From positions 1-64,000 of the forward strand of contig ONOE01000005.1 in the NCBI GenBank assembly GCA_900319365.1: a DNA stretch of 64,000 nt, given 5' to 3'. Position 1 is the stretch's first letter. Every line of letters begins with the position of its first letter. This stretch comes from an uncultured bacterium (GTDB lineage Bacteria > Cyanobacteriota > Vampirovibrionia > Gastranaerophilales > Gastranaerophilaceae). Shown here piece by piece: positions 53,348-63,492 of the stretch. The notes under the pieces were generated by a model, which was not told the DNA's origin, did no database searches, and saw nothing but the letters and a program-made list of their open reading frames with translations. Position numbers and translations under genes: made by a program.

Positions 53348-54385
53348 TTATTGCCAAGGTTTAATTAAAAATTTAACCGCATTACCCTCAATATGTCTTT
53401 GCATAGCGTATTCGACTTTATCTAAGGGGAGAGTTTCGGTTATGAGTTTTTCAACTTCCATTTCACCTGATGCGATATATTCTAGAGCTTTTCTGAAATA
53501 ATACGGAGTATGGTGAAAGACGCTTAATAATTTCAAATTCCCGTAATGGATTTTTGTGGTATCAAGACTTACTTTTGAACCTGATTTGCAGCCGCCAAAG
53601 AAATGAACCGTGCCACCGGGGCGGACAAAATCCATTATTTCTTCCCATATTTCAGGAAGTCCGACGCATTCTATCGCAACGTCAAGTCCCTTGCTTTCAT
53701 CAGAAAACGCTTTGAAAATCTTTGCGGGATTAGGGTATTTTTTCAAATCAACAATTTCATCGGCATGCGCAAAATCCTGCGCAAGCTGAAGTTTCATGGG
53801 ATTTCTGCCGCCGACAATTACCCTTGCACCCATAAGCTTTGCCACTCTCGCAAACATCAAACCTATCGGACCTATACCGATAATTCCGACACTTTGTCCG
53901 GGTTTAACTCCCGTTTTATCAGCGCCATGGATTACATTTGCCAGCGGTTCACAAAATGCCGCCTTATCAAAACTTAAATCGTCAGGCAAAAGCAGGGTAT
54001 TTTTTTGAACAATTCTTGCAGGAACTGTTATGAACTGCGCATAAGCACCGTTTAATAAATCCAAGTTTTCGCAAAGATTGTATTCGCCCTTTTTGCAAAA
54101 AAAACACTTCCCGCACGGCGCTGAATTTGCAGCCACAACTCTGTCGCCTACTTTGAAATTATCTGCGCCTTTGCCGAGTTTATAAACTGTTCCCGCAAAT
54201 TCATGCCCGAAGCCTGACGGAACTTTCTTTATTAATACGGGATGTCCCCTGCGATAGGTTTTTACATCTGTTCCGCAGGTTAGAGCCGATTCTATTTTTA
54301 TAACAATTTCACCGTCTTTAGGTTCTGTAATCGGAACTTCTTCCAACCTGATATCTAAAGGGGCATAAAATCTTACTGCTTTCAT
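53348..54385 (-). CDS. Zinc-dependent alcohol dehydrogenase (MDR family)
   Basis: 345 aa medium-chain dehydrogenase. Catalytic zinc ligand C37 in LTCGTDVKTYRRGHP, GHEFAGTV, the structural-zinc Cys cluster CGKCFFCKKGEYNLC near 91-105, and the Rossmann loop GIIGIGPIGLMFARVA near 165. It resembles sorbitol/threonine dehydrogenases that oxidise a polyol or amino-alcohol with NAD. Substrate not predictable. It lies 26 bp downstream of a thioredoxin gene on the same strand. Confidence 0.85.
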   Translation of the reverse strand: MKAVRFYAPLDIRLEEVPITEPKDGEIVIKIESALTCGTDVKTYRRGHPVLIKKVPSGFGHEFAGTVYKLGKGADNFKVGDRVVAANSAPCGKCFFCKKGEYNLCENLDLLNGAYAQFITVPARIVQKNTLLLPDDLSFDKAAFCEPLANVIHGADKTGVKPGQSVGIIGIGPIGLMFARVAKLMGARVIVGGRNPMKLQLAQDFAHADEIVDLKKYPNPAKIFKAFSDESKGLDVAIECVGLPEIWEEIMDFVRPGGTVHFFGGCKSGSKVSLDTTKIHYGNLKLLSVFHHTPYYFRKALEYIASGEMEVEKLITETLPLDKVEYAMQRHIEGNAVKFLIKPWQ

Positions 54386-54411
54386 TATGTATCCATTTTA
54401 ACACAAAAAAA

Positions 54412-54720
54412 CTAAGGCTGTAAGTATTTCATAAGCCTGTTTAAGAGTTCGGCTTTTGTATGAAAACCTGAAAATTGTCCGATTTTTTCACCGTCTTTTA
54501 AGATAACAAAAGTCGGATAAGCTCTTATGCCGTATCTTTTTACCAAATTGGGACTTTCATCACCGTCTACGATTCCTATGCGGATATCCGAATTTTCCAA
54601 TTCACCAAGCTCAATACGCTGCTTTTTGCAATACATGCACCATGTTGCGTAAAACTCAATAACCTTTAAACCGCTTAAAGCCTCGCTATCAAAATTATCC
54701 TCGTTAAGTTCAATAATCAT
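54412..54720 (-). CDS. Thioredoxin-like protein
   Basis: 102 aa. ATWCMYCKK is the redox CxxC (Cys-Met-Tyr-Cys instead of CGPC), and RAYPTFVILKDGEKIGQFSG carries the cis-Pro. A cytoplasmic thiol-disulfide oxidoreductase of unknown partner. ATG 54720 has AAGGAG 8 nt upstream; the in-frame GTG at 54729 sits too close to that site. Confidence 0.84.
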   Translation of the reverse strand: MIIELNEDNFDSEALSGLKVIEFYATWCMYCKKQRIELGELENSDIRIGIVDGDESPNLVKRYGIRAYPTFVILKDGEKIGQFSGFHTKAELLNRLMKYLQP

Positions 54721-54809
54721 ATAAAACACTCCTTATCATATAATTAACAAATTATATGACTTACCAAGATTGTTTTCAAGGGAGTAAACCGTACTATATT
54801 TTAATGAAA

Positions 54810-55133
54810 CTATTTTGTTGCAAATTCTTTATGCATATTTTCAATCATCTGCAAAGTTTCTTCTTCAGAATGATTTTTTGCATAATTATCAACAGCTTCG
54901 TTAAGTTCTTCTACAAGTTGCGGATGTTTTTCAAGGAACTTCATATCTGTTTCGACAGAATCAGTTGCAACCTGAGATTTCCCGAGCTCTGCTGCAGGTA
55001 CATTTTTTAAATCGGTAATTTCTTTTTGTTCTACCGGAGCTGCTGTTGCATCTGCCTTAGGGGCTTCTTCTGCCATAGGGCGCTGGATGCTTGTAAAGTT
55101 TACATTGTTTAAATTGTTGTCTATTTCTCTCAT
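54810..55133 (-). CDS. Small acidic protein, unknown
   Basis: 107 aa: a disordered Ala/Pro/Glu-rich first half (EEAPKADATAAPVEQKE), then a helical acidic half (HPQLVEELNEAVDNYAKNH). No membrane segment. I prefer this strand to the overlapping rightward frame because of its balanced composition. Similar short proteins seem typical of this lineage. Confidence 0.58.
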   Translation of the reverse strand: MREIDNNLNNVNFTSIQRPMAEEAPKADATAAPVEQKEITDLKNVPAAELGKSQVATDSVETDMKFLEKHPQLVEELNEAVDNYAKNHSEEETLQMIENMHKEFATK

Positions 55134-55303
55134 CGTTTCACCTGCACTTTGCTTTATTCATCATGTCATGTATCAATCTCTGTTTATAAACCGAGTAAAT
55201 ATATTTTTTTGCTACTTGATTTCAGAAAATATTACAAAAATTTACATTCACATATTTCCATGTTATGATTTATTATATACGATAGAGGAAGTTAGGGCAA
55301 ATT

Positions 55304-56404
55304 ATGAATTTTAATCAGCTCAAAAAAAATATTAATTCGCTTTTTGCATCATCGAAAATTTTTGAAAATTTCCCCGATATGATTATATATATCGGTTCGG
55401 ACGGAGTTGTTAAAGAGGCGAATAAAGCTGCCGTTAATTTTTTCGGACCGCTTGAAAATATTACAATAAATGAATTTCTTACAGACGGAATGAAATCAAT
55501 TAAAGACTCGATTAAACACAAAAAATCCGTTTTGGTTCATTCAAAATCAAAGGATAATGATTATCTTGAATTATCTGCATCTAAAATCGGCGATGATTGC
55601 TGTATTTCGCTAAGAAATAATACTTTACAAATTAACGAGAACAAGAAAAAAGACGGTATTGAAAAATTTAACAATGACAAAAATGCCATGCTCGTTCATC
55701 TTGAAAACGACATAAAATCTCCGCTAAATTCAATAATCGGATTTTCGCAAGGATTGGTTGACGGAATAGGCGGCGAAATTACGCAAAAGCAGGATAAGTA
55801 TTTAAAAATCATTTTAAACAATGCAAATGATATGCGTGATTTTACGGATAAATTTTTAGACTTTACTTATGCGGAATCATTATTATATGAGCCTGAAATT
55901 AAGAAATTCGACGTAATATCTGCAGTTAAAGATGTTTTAAAAGATCATGAAGCATTAATGTTTCAAAAAAATATTGAGCCCGAGTTTGATTATTCGACAA
56001 TCGACGTAAGGTATATCACTGCAGATTACAAGGCTTTTAAAAAAGCTTTTGAAAACATACTTGAGGTAAGTATATCTTTAACTCAAAACGGCAAAATCTT
56101 TCTTCGTCTTTCATATCCCGACGAAGAAAGCGGGATTACGTACGGACTTGAAGAAGATAAAAGGTATATTCAATTGTCAATCAAAGACACGGGCTTGAAT
56201 TTAACCCCCGAGGAAATGGAGTATATTTGCAATCCTTACGCTAAAACAGATAAAGGACGCAAAGTTTTTGTAAGAAGTTTAAGACTCGGAATTGCAAGCA
56301 TATTGATTAAACGTTCCGAAGGATTTTTTGCAATCAATTCAGAATCGGGACAGGGGAATTTTTATAATCTGATTATTCCGGAAATAAGGGAAGAAAATGA
56401 GTAA
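55304..56404 (+). CDS. PAS-histidine-kinase-like protein with degenerate active site
   Basis: 366 aa, no membrane helices. An N-terminal PAS-like domain ([20 protein letters not shown]) precedes a dimerisation helix ([19 protein letters not shown]) and an HATPase-like domain. The H-box His (normally HELRTPL) is Asn in NDIKSPL near residue 136. The G1 box reads DTGLNLT instead of DxGxGI, and the N-box is weak. Phosphotransfer is therefore unlikely; a sensory scaffold is more probable. GAGGAAG precedes the ATG. It overlaps the ABC ATPase gene by 8 bp. Confidence 0.72.
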   Translation: MNFNQLKKNINSLFASSKIFENFPDMIIYIGSDGVVKEANKAAVNFFGPLENITINEFLTDGMKSIKDSIKHKKSVLVHSKSKDNDYLELSASKIGDDCCISLRNNTLQINENKKKDGIEKFNNDKNAMLVHLENDIKSPLNSIIGFSQGLVDGIGGEITQKQDKYLKIILNNANDMRDFTDKFLDFTYAESLLYEPEIKKFDVISAVKDVLKDHEALMFQKNIEPEFDYSTIDVRYITADYKAFKKAFENILEVSISLTQNGKIFLRLSYPDEESGITYGLEEDKRYIQLSIKDTGLNLTPEEMEYICNPYAKTDKGRKVFVRSLRLGIASILIKRSEGFFAINSESGQGNFYNLIIPEIREENE

Positions 56405-57392
56405 TGTAATTCTAAAAAATGTTACCAAAATTTACGATAACGGCAACAAGGTTATTGACGATATCTCGCTTGATATAGAAGATAAAGAATTTGTCGTACT
56501 GGTCGGCTCGTCAGGCTGCGGAAAATCAACTCTTTTGAGAATGATTGCGGGGCTTGAAGATATAACGTCAGGCGAAATCTTTATCGGTGATAAAAAGGTT
56601 AATAATGTTCCGCCAAAAGACAGAGATATAGCCTTTGTTTTCCAAAGTTACGCTCTTTATCCGCACATGACGGTAAAAGAAAATATTTCATTCGGATTAA
56701 AGATGAGAAAAGTTCCTAAAGCCGAGATTGAAAAAAAAGTTCAAGAGGTTTCAAAAATCCTCAATCTTGACGAATATTTAGACCGAAAGCCCAAGCAATT
56801 GTCAGGCGGTCAAAGACAAAGAGTCGCTTTAGGGCGTGCAATTGTCAGAAATCCGAAAGTATTTTTGATGGACGAACCTTTGTCAAATCTTGATGCAAAA
56901 TTGAGAGTTCAAATGCGTTCGGAAATCAAAAAACTGCACAACAAACTCCAAACAACATTCATTTATGTAACCCATGACCAAACAGAAGCCTTGACAATGG
57001 GGGATAGAATCGTTGTATTAAATAACGGAAAAATTCAACAGGTGGGAACACCCGATGATATTTATAACAACCCGCAAAATACGTTTGTTGCAGGGTTCAT
57101 CGGTTCCCCGCAAATGAATTTTATAATGGGTAAAAATCTGGGGTTAGATGAAAATATTTTATACGGAATCCGTCCCGAAAAAATGACAAAGCCCGACGGC
57201 GATATAAAACTTACGGTAAACGTTGATATAACGGAAATGCTTGGAAGTGAAAAGATAGCCTATTTTGATATCGATAATAAAAGATGTTCGGCTATTTTAC
57301 CGTCTGAATATAACTTTGGCAAAACCCTTGAACTTTCAATAAAATCAGAAGATTTATACAAATTTAACCCTCAAACGGGACAAAGAATATAG
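56397..57392 (+). CDS. ABC importer ATPase, UgpC/MsmK type
   Basis: 331 aa. Walker [10 protein letters not shown] at 37-45, Q-loop [14 protein letters not shown] near 82, signature [14 protein letters not shown] near 135, Walker [17 protein letters not shown] near 155, H-loop VTHDQTEA near 190, then an MOP/TOBE C-terminal domain with YGIRPEKM. Energises uptake of sugars or glycerol-phosphate; the permeases and binding protein are not in this window. It is translationally coupled to the preceding kinase-like gene, an unusual partner. Confidence 0.88.
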   Translation: MSNVILKNVTKIYDNGNKVIDDISLDIEDKEFVVLVGSSGCGKSTLLRMIAGLEDITSGEIFIGDKKVNNVPPKDRDIAFVFQSYALYPHMTVKENISFGLKMRKVPKAEIEKKVQEVSKILNLDEYLDRKPKQLSGGQRQRVALGRAIVRNPKVFLMDEPLSNLDAKLRVQMRSEIKKLHNKLQTTFIYVTHDQTEALTMGDRIVVLNNGKIQQVGTPDDIYNNPQNTFVAGFIGSPQMNFIMGKNLGLDENILYGIRPEKMTKPDGDIKLTVNVDITEMLGSEKIAYFDIDNKRCSAILPSEYNFGKTLELSIKSEDLYKFNPQTGQRI

Positions 57393-57417
57393 GGAATTTT
57401 ATCTTAAAAATACAAAC

Positions 57418-58143
57418 TTATGACTGTCTTTTGTCGCCCGTACCCGATCTGTATCCGCAGAACGTATAAATAAACGGCAGCAATTTATCGATTTGAATTT
57501 TGTCCGCAAACGGGATTTTTGCAAGAACCATCATGGCAACAAGATCATCAAGGCTTGCAACCATATCAACAAGTTTCAATTTTCTTTCGGGCTTTTTGGC
57601 ATCTTTTGAATCTCTGAGTTTATTTGAAACCGCAAGAGCAATTTGCGAACCCGTATAAACACCGAGCGCAGAAACTCCGAGTTTTGTAACGTTATTATTT
57701 ATCAATTTTGATTTTGCTCTTTCACAAAGTTTAATCGTTGTATCAACAAGCAGCATCGGAGCAGATGTTAAAATCATCTGGAAAGTTCCCTCTTTCCATT
57801 TTTTCTTTATGTCTTCTTTTTCATCTCCAACGGAACTTAATAAAATACTTCCGACATTAGCCGCCGCAGCCATTGACAACATTCGCCCGACTTTATTAAT
57901 TTTTAATTTGAACGGATTTTTTGTATGCTGGGTTTTCATCAAATAACCCATTACGGCGCTGACACCTGTTGCAGAACCGATTGCAGCCAAGATTTTTTCT
58001 TTTTTGGCTTCACTTTTTTTCTGATCTTCATACAGAAATTTTTTAGACATGTCAACGTAACCGTAAGAAATGTCATTCTTTTTTACAAAATAGCCGTTAC
58101 GGGTATTTAGCGGGGTATTTAACTGTACTGATTGAACTTCCAT
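57418..58143 (-). CDS. Lineage-type membrane-associated protein, unknown
   Basis: 241 aa with three to four moderately hydrophobic helices (AAIGSATGVSAVMGYLM; MLSMAAAANVGSILLSS; KLGVSALGVYTGSQIAL; DDLVAMMVLAKIPFADKI). Not recognised. The ASATG-like Gly/Ala helices resemble those of the 62.8-64 kb proteins, hinting at one lineage-specific family style. Confidence 0.62.
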   Translation of the reverse strand: MEVQSVQLNTPLNTRNGYFVKKNDISYGYVDMSKKFLYEDQKKSEAKKEKILAAIGSATGVSAVMGYLMKTQHTKNPFKLKINKVGRMLSMAAAANVGSILLSSVGDEKEDIKKKWKEGTFQMILTSAPMLLVDTTIKLCERAKSKLINNNVTKLGVSALGVYTGSQIALAVSNKLRDSKDAKKPERKLKLVDMVASLDDLVAMMVLAKIPFADKIQIDKLLPFIYTFCGYRSGTGDKRQS

Positions 58144-58199
58144 TTTACATGTCCGAATTTTCAGAAGTTATTCTACAATCAAAAATAAAAAATTTCAAC

Positions 58200-60998
58200 T
58201 TATTTAATTTTATGCAAAGAAGAAATAAAATTGTTTTGAACAATATCACCGTCGACTTTGGTTAAAAATATCTGGCAATCTTTTTCATCAGCCGCAATCG
58301 GAGGAAGTTCTTTAATTTCGGCTTCATAATAATTTTGACTGTTTCTGCTGTTTAAAGGGATTCTGTTTGCAAGAGAATTAAGAGATAAACTTCTGAGGAA
58401 ACCGTAAGCACCTTTGCCTCGATTTGAAAATCTCGTATAAATTCTTAAAATGGCATCCTGATTGCCAAGATTATATCTGCCCGTAATAAATGTGCTCAAT
58501 TCGGGCGATACGGATTTTATAACCATTCCTCTTATTACATTTTTTTCAAGTTTCAGGCTGCCGTTTATTTGGTCAAATTTTCCTTCAGGAATATTTACCA
58601 AATCCGCAATAACAGACGGCGTAACCATTACGACGGGATTTCTGAAAAGAGCCGCAACTTTCATCGTATATTCAACCAGACCCATTTTGGCTATTACACC
58701 GTTTGCCATAATAAATTTTATTGTACCGTTAATCTTTAAACTTTCATCGGTATTTAATTCCAACAACCCGCTTGCTTTTCCGCTTACTTCACCGGGGAGA
58801 TTTACAAGTTCGGATGCTATGGTGTTAGAATTTACCCGGATTAGCGCAAGGGTTAAATTGTATAAATGTTTTTTCAAATCACATTTAACTTTTGCCTCTG
58901 CCTCGCCTTCTGCTATTTTAAATCTGTTTGAATTAAGGGTGAGCAAACTGTTTTTATCTAATGCCATATTGCCTATTACGTTCGAAAAATCTATCTTTTT
59001 ATAATTTCCTTTGAGTATTTTTAAAGTACATTTCTGAACAATCAAATTAGCAAGATCAAATGTTTGAGTGTTGCTGTTTTCATCGGTATCATTTTCTACG
59101 AATTTTGAAACCGTTTCTTCAACACTGTCAGATGCATAATCACTAACCGTCTGACTGTTAAATGCCTCAAGATATTTTTCGACATTCACATCGTCAAGCG
59201 TAAGATTTGCATCACGAACAATTATGGGGAAAACTATCCCGTTTTTGATTTTTGCATTAACATCAAATTTTGAACGGCGATAATACCCCGATGCAATAAT
59301 ATTCATATTATCCCTGTCGGTTTTAAATTCTCCCGATTTCAAATAAAGCCTTTGGCTCGGAATATGCAGCTCTTTTGCCTTAAAATCACCTTTTAATACG
59401 GGCACTTTACCTTTAGGGCTGATATAATTCATATACCCCATAAATTGCCCGCCTTTAAATATTCGCTGTTTAGCAAGCATATTTATAAAACCGCTCGGCA
59501 TAGGCTTTGTAAGAGTTAAACCAAAATCTCTTACTACCTGTTTGCCGCCCGATAAATCTATATGACCGTTCATACTCAAAATCGGAGTTCTGTCATCTTT
59601 TTTCATTTTCTTTCTGATACTTGGCGGAGGTGCAAGATGATAGTCCAAAGATTTTATTGTAAGCATATTATTTTCAAGATGCATCTTTGCTACCAAAACC
59701 CTTAGTGATGCATTATTAATAAATGATTCTTCCCCGTCAAATAAAAATCCGTTACCTTTTTCAAATTTGTAGAGCCAAACCAAATCAAGCTTGCCCGATT
59801 TTGATTTCAGCATAATCCTTGTATCAGCTTTGCCCTTGATTTTTATGGGATAAGAAACCATTTTTGATAAATAATTTTGAGCAAAATCATTTGTAACAAC
59901 TGCATTACCGACAATATCGGTATCCGCCGTTTTTAAATAATCGTTAACCCTCCCTTCAAAATCGATACCGTTGCGGGATTTACCCTCATAACAGCCTTTA
60001 AATTTGCTCAATTTGATATTTTTATTATCAAATGAAACATTACCCTGATTTAGAGTTACGGGCAAATTCTTTAAAGGTTTAAGATCGAACGCCAGATTAT
60101 TCAATTTAACTTTGCCGTTCATTGCACCCGTTTTGACATTTATATCAAAATTAAAATTCCCTTTCAGGTTGTCAAAATACGTAAGATAATCACTTATGTT
60201 ATTTGCAACAACCTGAGTGTTTAAAATATCAAGCGCATCTTGGAGTTTAAAATTATCTGATTTCACATTAAAATCATACTTTTTAGAATCTATGCTTCCG
60301 TTTAATATAACGCTTGCCTTATCAACTTTTATTTTAGAATTTTTTATTACAAGTTTTTCTTTATTTTCAATAATTGTATTTTTGCCTGTTTCAACGGTTG
60401 AAATATTTAATTTATGATTTTGGCGCATAAGTACGGCTTTTAAAGCGTAGCTTAAATATTTCGTATCGGGATTGTCGGAAATCAGCAGATTTTTAACATC
60501 AACTTTTACGCTATTGTCCTTATCTATTTTATAAAAAGCTTTTAAAGCGTTGATATTTACCTGAGATTTAAAAATATCAACTTTAAAACCGTTAGGATTT
60601 TCGTTTTTATTTTTAAACGGCGGCAAATCCAAAATTCCGCTTATATTTGCGTAAACATCATCAACGTTAATTTTATTTAAAACGATTTTCTTATCAAAAA
60701 TTCCCGCAATAGAAATCGTACCGTCAAGATTTTTTATATTTAACAAAGGTTTTTTCTTATCAGATAGAGCAAACTTTTTGAATTTCAAATCAATCTTAGG
60801 GGCTAAATAAGTTTTCAGGTAAGGCTGTTCGATTTTTACATCACACGAAAGAATTTTTGACGTCATATCTTCAATTTTGGAAATGACCTTGGGGTTTTGA
60901 ATTGCCTGCGGCAAAATATGCAGATATCCGTAAATACCGAGTGCGAATATCAAAATAACCGTAACAGCAAAACCTATGATAAATTTTAGCGCTCTCAT
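58200..60998 (-). CDS. AsmA/YhdP-like envelope protein
   Basis: 932 aa. One N-terminal membrane helix (FIIGFAVTVILIFALGIYGY) and then a long repetitive beta structure. The start is the AsmA domain (IEDMTSKILSCDVKIEQPYL, PKIDLKFKKFAL); the end matches the AsmA-like C-terminal region (FDQINGSLKLEKNVIRGMVIKS). Proteins of this type bridge the inner and outer membranes and move phospholipids. Its presence argues for a two-membrane cell. Transcribed alone. Confidence 0.82.
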   Translation of the reverse strand: MRALKFIIGFAVTVILIFALGIYGYLHILPQAIQNPKVISKIEDMTSKILSCDVKIEQPYLKTYLAPKIDLKFKKFALSDKKKPLLNIKNLDGTISIAGIFDKKIVLNKINVDDVYANISGILDLPPFKNKNENPNGFKVDIFKSQVNINALKAFYKIDKDNSVKVDVKNLLISDNPDTKYLSYALKAVLMRQNHKLNISTVETGKNTIIENKEKLVIKNSKIKVDKASVILNGSIDSKKYDFNVKSDNFKLQDALDILNTQVVANNISDYLTYFDNLKGNFNFDINVKTGAMNGKVKLNNLAFDLKPLKNLPVTLNQGNVSFDNKNIKLSKFKGCYEGKSRNGIDFEGRVNDYLKTADTDIVGNAVVTNDFAQNYLSKMVSYPIKIKGKADTRIMLKSKSGKLDLVWLYKFEKGNGFLFDGEESFINNASLRVLVAKMHLENNMLTIKSLDYHLAPPPSIRKKMKKDDRTPILSMNGHIDLSGGKQVVRDFGLTLTKPMPSGFINMLAKQRIFKGGQFMGYMNYISPKGKVPVLKGDFKAKELHIPSQRLYLKSGEFKTDRDNMNIIASGYYRRSKFDVNAKIKNGIVFPIIVRDANLTLDDVNVEKYLEAFNSQTVSDYASDSVEETVSKFVENDTDENSNTQTFDLANLIVQKCTLKILKGNYKKIDFSNVIGNMALDKNSLLTLNSNRFKIAEGEAEAKVKCDLKKHLYNLTLALIRVNSNTIASELVNLPGEVSGKASGLLELNTDESLKINGTIKFIMANGVIAKMGLVEYTMKVAALFRNPVVMVTPSVIADLVNIPEGKFDQINGSLKLEKNVIRGMVIKSVSPELSTFITGRYNLGNQDAILRIYTRFSNRGKGAYGFLRSLSLNSLANRIPLNSRNSQNYYEAEIKELPPIAADEKDCQIFLTKVDGDIVQNNFISSLHKIK

Positions 60999-61041
60999 AG
61001 TATGATTATAGCACGTAAATAATTAAATATAATGCAGTTGT

Positions 61042-61605
61042 TTACAAATCGTTTTCCAAATCTTTAATTTTCTTTGCGGGAACACCTGCAACAACACAAT
61101 TGTCGGGAACGTCATGCGTAACAACGGCACCCGCTCCGACTACAACATTGTTACCGATATTTACCCCCGGTAAAATTACGACATTTCCGCCTATCCAAAC
61201 ATCGTTGCCGATATTTACGGGCTTGCATTTGCCTAAATGCTGACGTCTGCCTTTAGGCGAAAGCGGATGGCCGACTGTCGTAATCATAGTATTCGGGCCG
61301 ATCATTACATAATCCCCGATATGAACGGGCGCAATATCAAGAATAGTAACATTATAGTTAGAAACAAAATCTTCCCCGACATGAATATTTTTACCGCAAT
61401 CGCAGTTAAATTTTGCTTGAACGTAAACATGAGCTCCCGTTGAGCCGAACAACTCTTTTATGGTCTTTTCCTGTTCTTCAAAATTACCGGCACTTATTGA
61501 ATTGAACTTTTCGCACAAAACTGCTGCATGTTCTTTTCTTGCCGCAACTTCTTCATCAAAAAAGTTATATTTTAATCCTGCTTCTAATTTTTCTATTTCT
61601 GTCAT
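61042..61605 (-). CDS. Sugar O-acetyltransferase, maltose/galactoside type
   Basis: 187 aa left-handed beta-helix enzyme. IEKLEAGLKYNFFDEEVAARK is the N-terminal helical part seen in Maa/LacA; NCDCGKNIHVGEDFVSNYNVTIL, HPLSPKGRRQ (with the catalytic His just before) and NDVWIGGNVVILPGV follow; AGVPAKKIKD ends it. Acetyl-CoA-dependent. ATG 61605 is chosen because GGAGG lies 6 nt upstream; the frame extends further but without support. Confidence 0.86.
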   Translation of the reverse strand: MTEIEKLEAGLKYNFFDEEVAARKEHAAVLCEKFNSISAGNFEEQEKTIKELFGSTGAHVYVQAKFNCDCGKNIHVGEDFVSNYNVTILDIAPVHIGDYVMIGPNTMITTVGHPLSPKGRRQHLGKCKPVNIGNDVWIGGNVVILPGVNIGNNVVVGAGAVVTHDVPDNCVVAGVPAKKIKDLENDL

Positions 61606-61742
61606 ATTGACCTCCACAGCAATTATTATAACAAAAAAGCGGAGCAATTTTTATAAAGCGTTCAAAGCCTTTTACGGCAAGTCCCCGAGAGAATATTTTA
61701 CATAAAACATTAACTTTTTTCAAAAATCCGTATAATTATTTA

Positions 61743-61751
61743 TGCTATAAT
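61743..61751 (+). promoter_or_regulatory. Extended -10 promoter, leaderless gene
   Basis: TGCTATAAT ends 6 nt before ATG 61758, with no ribosome site. Confidence 0.6.
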
Positions 61752-61757
61752 CAGGTT

Positions 61758-62672
61758 ATGAGAATAAGAAAAACTCTGTTGGTATTTATTTTAATTATAA
61801 TAACGGCTATTCCCGTGTTTGCACAAAATAGCAAGACCGACCCGAAAACTTGGACAAATGATGATGTTATTTTGTATCAGGAAAACAGTTTGTGGGGACT
61901 AAAATCGCCTGCGGGAGAAGTTCTTGTAAAACCGACTTATAAAAAAATGATACGTATTGGCTATCACAGCTGGATTGTTCAAAGCAAAAAAGATAAATTC
62001 GGATTAACTGATGTGGAAGGGAACATACTTGTACCCGTAAAATATCGTCAGACCGACAGAATTTTAGGAAAATTTGCAAAGTTCGGAAACACAAACGATT
62101 TCGGGCTGTATGATGAATACGGGAAACTGATTATTCCGCACGAATATCAAAAAATCGATTTGCTGTTCGGGAAAATGTTTTTAACCTGCAAAAATTATAA
62201 ATACGGTGTAATGAGTTTTGACGGGAAAGTATTACTTGATAACGAATATGACGACATTTACATGCCGACATTTAATTCCATGAGAATTTTATATAAAGGC
62301 GAATGGTATGAAGTCGAGCAGGTAAATTCCGCAACCCTTACATTGCCCGAAAATGCAAGAGAGCACATAAATGACTCAGACATAAATGTTTACAAATTCG
62401 TCAAAGATACGGCCGTTGCATCGGGATATTCTGTTTTGACCCTGTCTGATTATATTATCAAATTGTTTTCATCTATATCGCCGGCACATGAAGAAACTAT
62501 TGATGAACTTATGCTCTCGCACGGTGCAGACACTTTAAATATTTATAAAAAATTCCTGTGGCTGCCAAAATACCCGATAACTTATGCACAAAAATATTAT
62601 CAGATAATAAGAAATCCTAATTCGGGACCTTTGACGGATTTGAAAAACGATTTGAAGAAAAAAATGAACTGA
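61758..62672 (+). CDS. Exported WG-repeat protein
   Basis: 304 aa. Signal peptide (LLVFILIIITAIPVFAQ, cleavage near residue 22). At least four WG-type beta repeats follow (NSLWGLKSPAGEVLVKPTY; DKFGLTDVEGNILVPVKY; DFGLYDEYGKLIIPHEY; YKYGVMSFDGKVLLDNEY). The last third is helical. Envelope-located, probably for protein binding. Function unknown. Confidence 0.75.
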   Translation: MRIRKTLLVFILIIITAIPVFAQNSKTDPKTWTNDDVILYQENSLWGLKSPAGEVLVKPTYKKMIRIGYHSWIVQSKKDKFGLTDVEGNILVPVKYRQTDRILGKFAKFGNTNDFGLYDEYGKLIIPHEYQKIDLLFGKMFLTCKNYKYGVMSFDGKVLLDNEYDDIYMPTFNSMRILYKGEWYEVEQVNSATLTLPENAREHINDSDINVYKFVKDTAVASGYSVLTLSDYIIKLFSSISPAHEETIDELMLSHGADTLNIYKKFLWLPKYPITYAQKYYQIIRNPNSGPLTDLKNDLKKKMN

Positions 62673-62835
62673 TGTTTGAATTTTTTTAAAGGTAAAATAC
62701 TTTACAAAAGTACAAACATGTGAAATAATATAAGCGTGCATAAATGTAACATTTTGTTAAACATATAGCAAAAATTTTTTTCTGCGGTTTTACTAAGAAC
62801 AAAATAAAAATACAAGTAGTGTGGAGATATATAAT

Positions 62836-63492
62836 ATGTTAGCGATTCAACCGGTATCAGTAAAAGGTTATTCAAAACCCGCATTCACTCAAAGATATGA
62901 CAGAGATGATTCATTGGAAAGCGACAGAAGCTTTTTTGAAGATCAAAAAGCAGAAATCAACGGTTTGCTTGATGATGAAAGACTTCCCGGAGGAATGAAA
63001 AAAGGTTTAAAAGTCGTCAGCGTAATTACTGACGGTATTATTGCAGGAATTTCAGTTGCATGTGCTACAATTGCCGGCTCAAAATGGAGCAAAGGAGCAT
63101 TTACAAGAATAGCAAAAAGCCAATTCGGTAAAAATGCCGCAGAAACAATTAAACCTTTGAAAGAATTTGTTTCTAAAGAATCAGATACAATTGAAGGCTT
63201 GGTTGCAAAAGGCTTAAAGAAATTCAAAGAAACTAAATTCGGCAAAAAAGTTGTAGAATTATACAACGATTTCAAAGCAACAAAATTCGGTGCAAAAGTT
63301 GTAAAAGCAGCTAAAAAAGTTGCCGAAAAAACAAAAGCATTTTTCAAAGGAATGAATATATTTAAAGACGAAGCATCTTATGACAAAGCAACAAAAAAAA
63401 CCGCAACCGTACTCGGAGCAGGTTCGGGCGTTGCAAGTGCTTACGCTACGGCAGTAAAAGAATCAGAACTAAAAGAGGGTGAAGCTGAATAA
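62836..63492 (+). CDS. Lineage-type small protein, unknown
   Basis: 218 aa. A disordered charged N-terminus, one Ala/Gly-rich hydrophobic helix (VSVITDGIIAGISVACATIAG) and Lys-rich helices with KFKETKFGKKVVELY and DFKATKFGAKVVKAA, an internal repeat. ATG 62836 has GGAG 10 nt upstream; the in-frame GTG at 62821 would include that site. Its stop overlaps the next ATG (TAATG). Similar proteins are, from memory, common in Gastranaerophilales. Confidence 0.66.
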   Translation: MLAIQPVSVKGYSKPAFTQRYDRDDSLESDRSFFEDQKAEINGLLDDERLPGGMKKGLKVVSVITDGIIAGISVACATIAGSKWSKGAFTRIAKSQFGKNAAETIKPLKEFVSKESDTIEGLVAKGLKKFKETKFGKKVVELYNDFKATKFGAKVVKAAKKVAEKTKAFFKGMNIFKDEASYDKATKKTATVLGAGSGVASAYATAVKESELKEGEAE

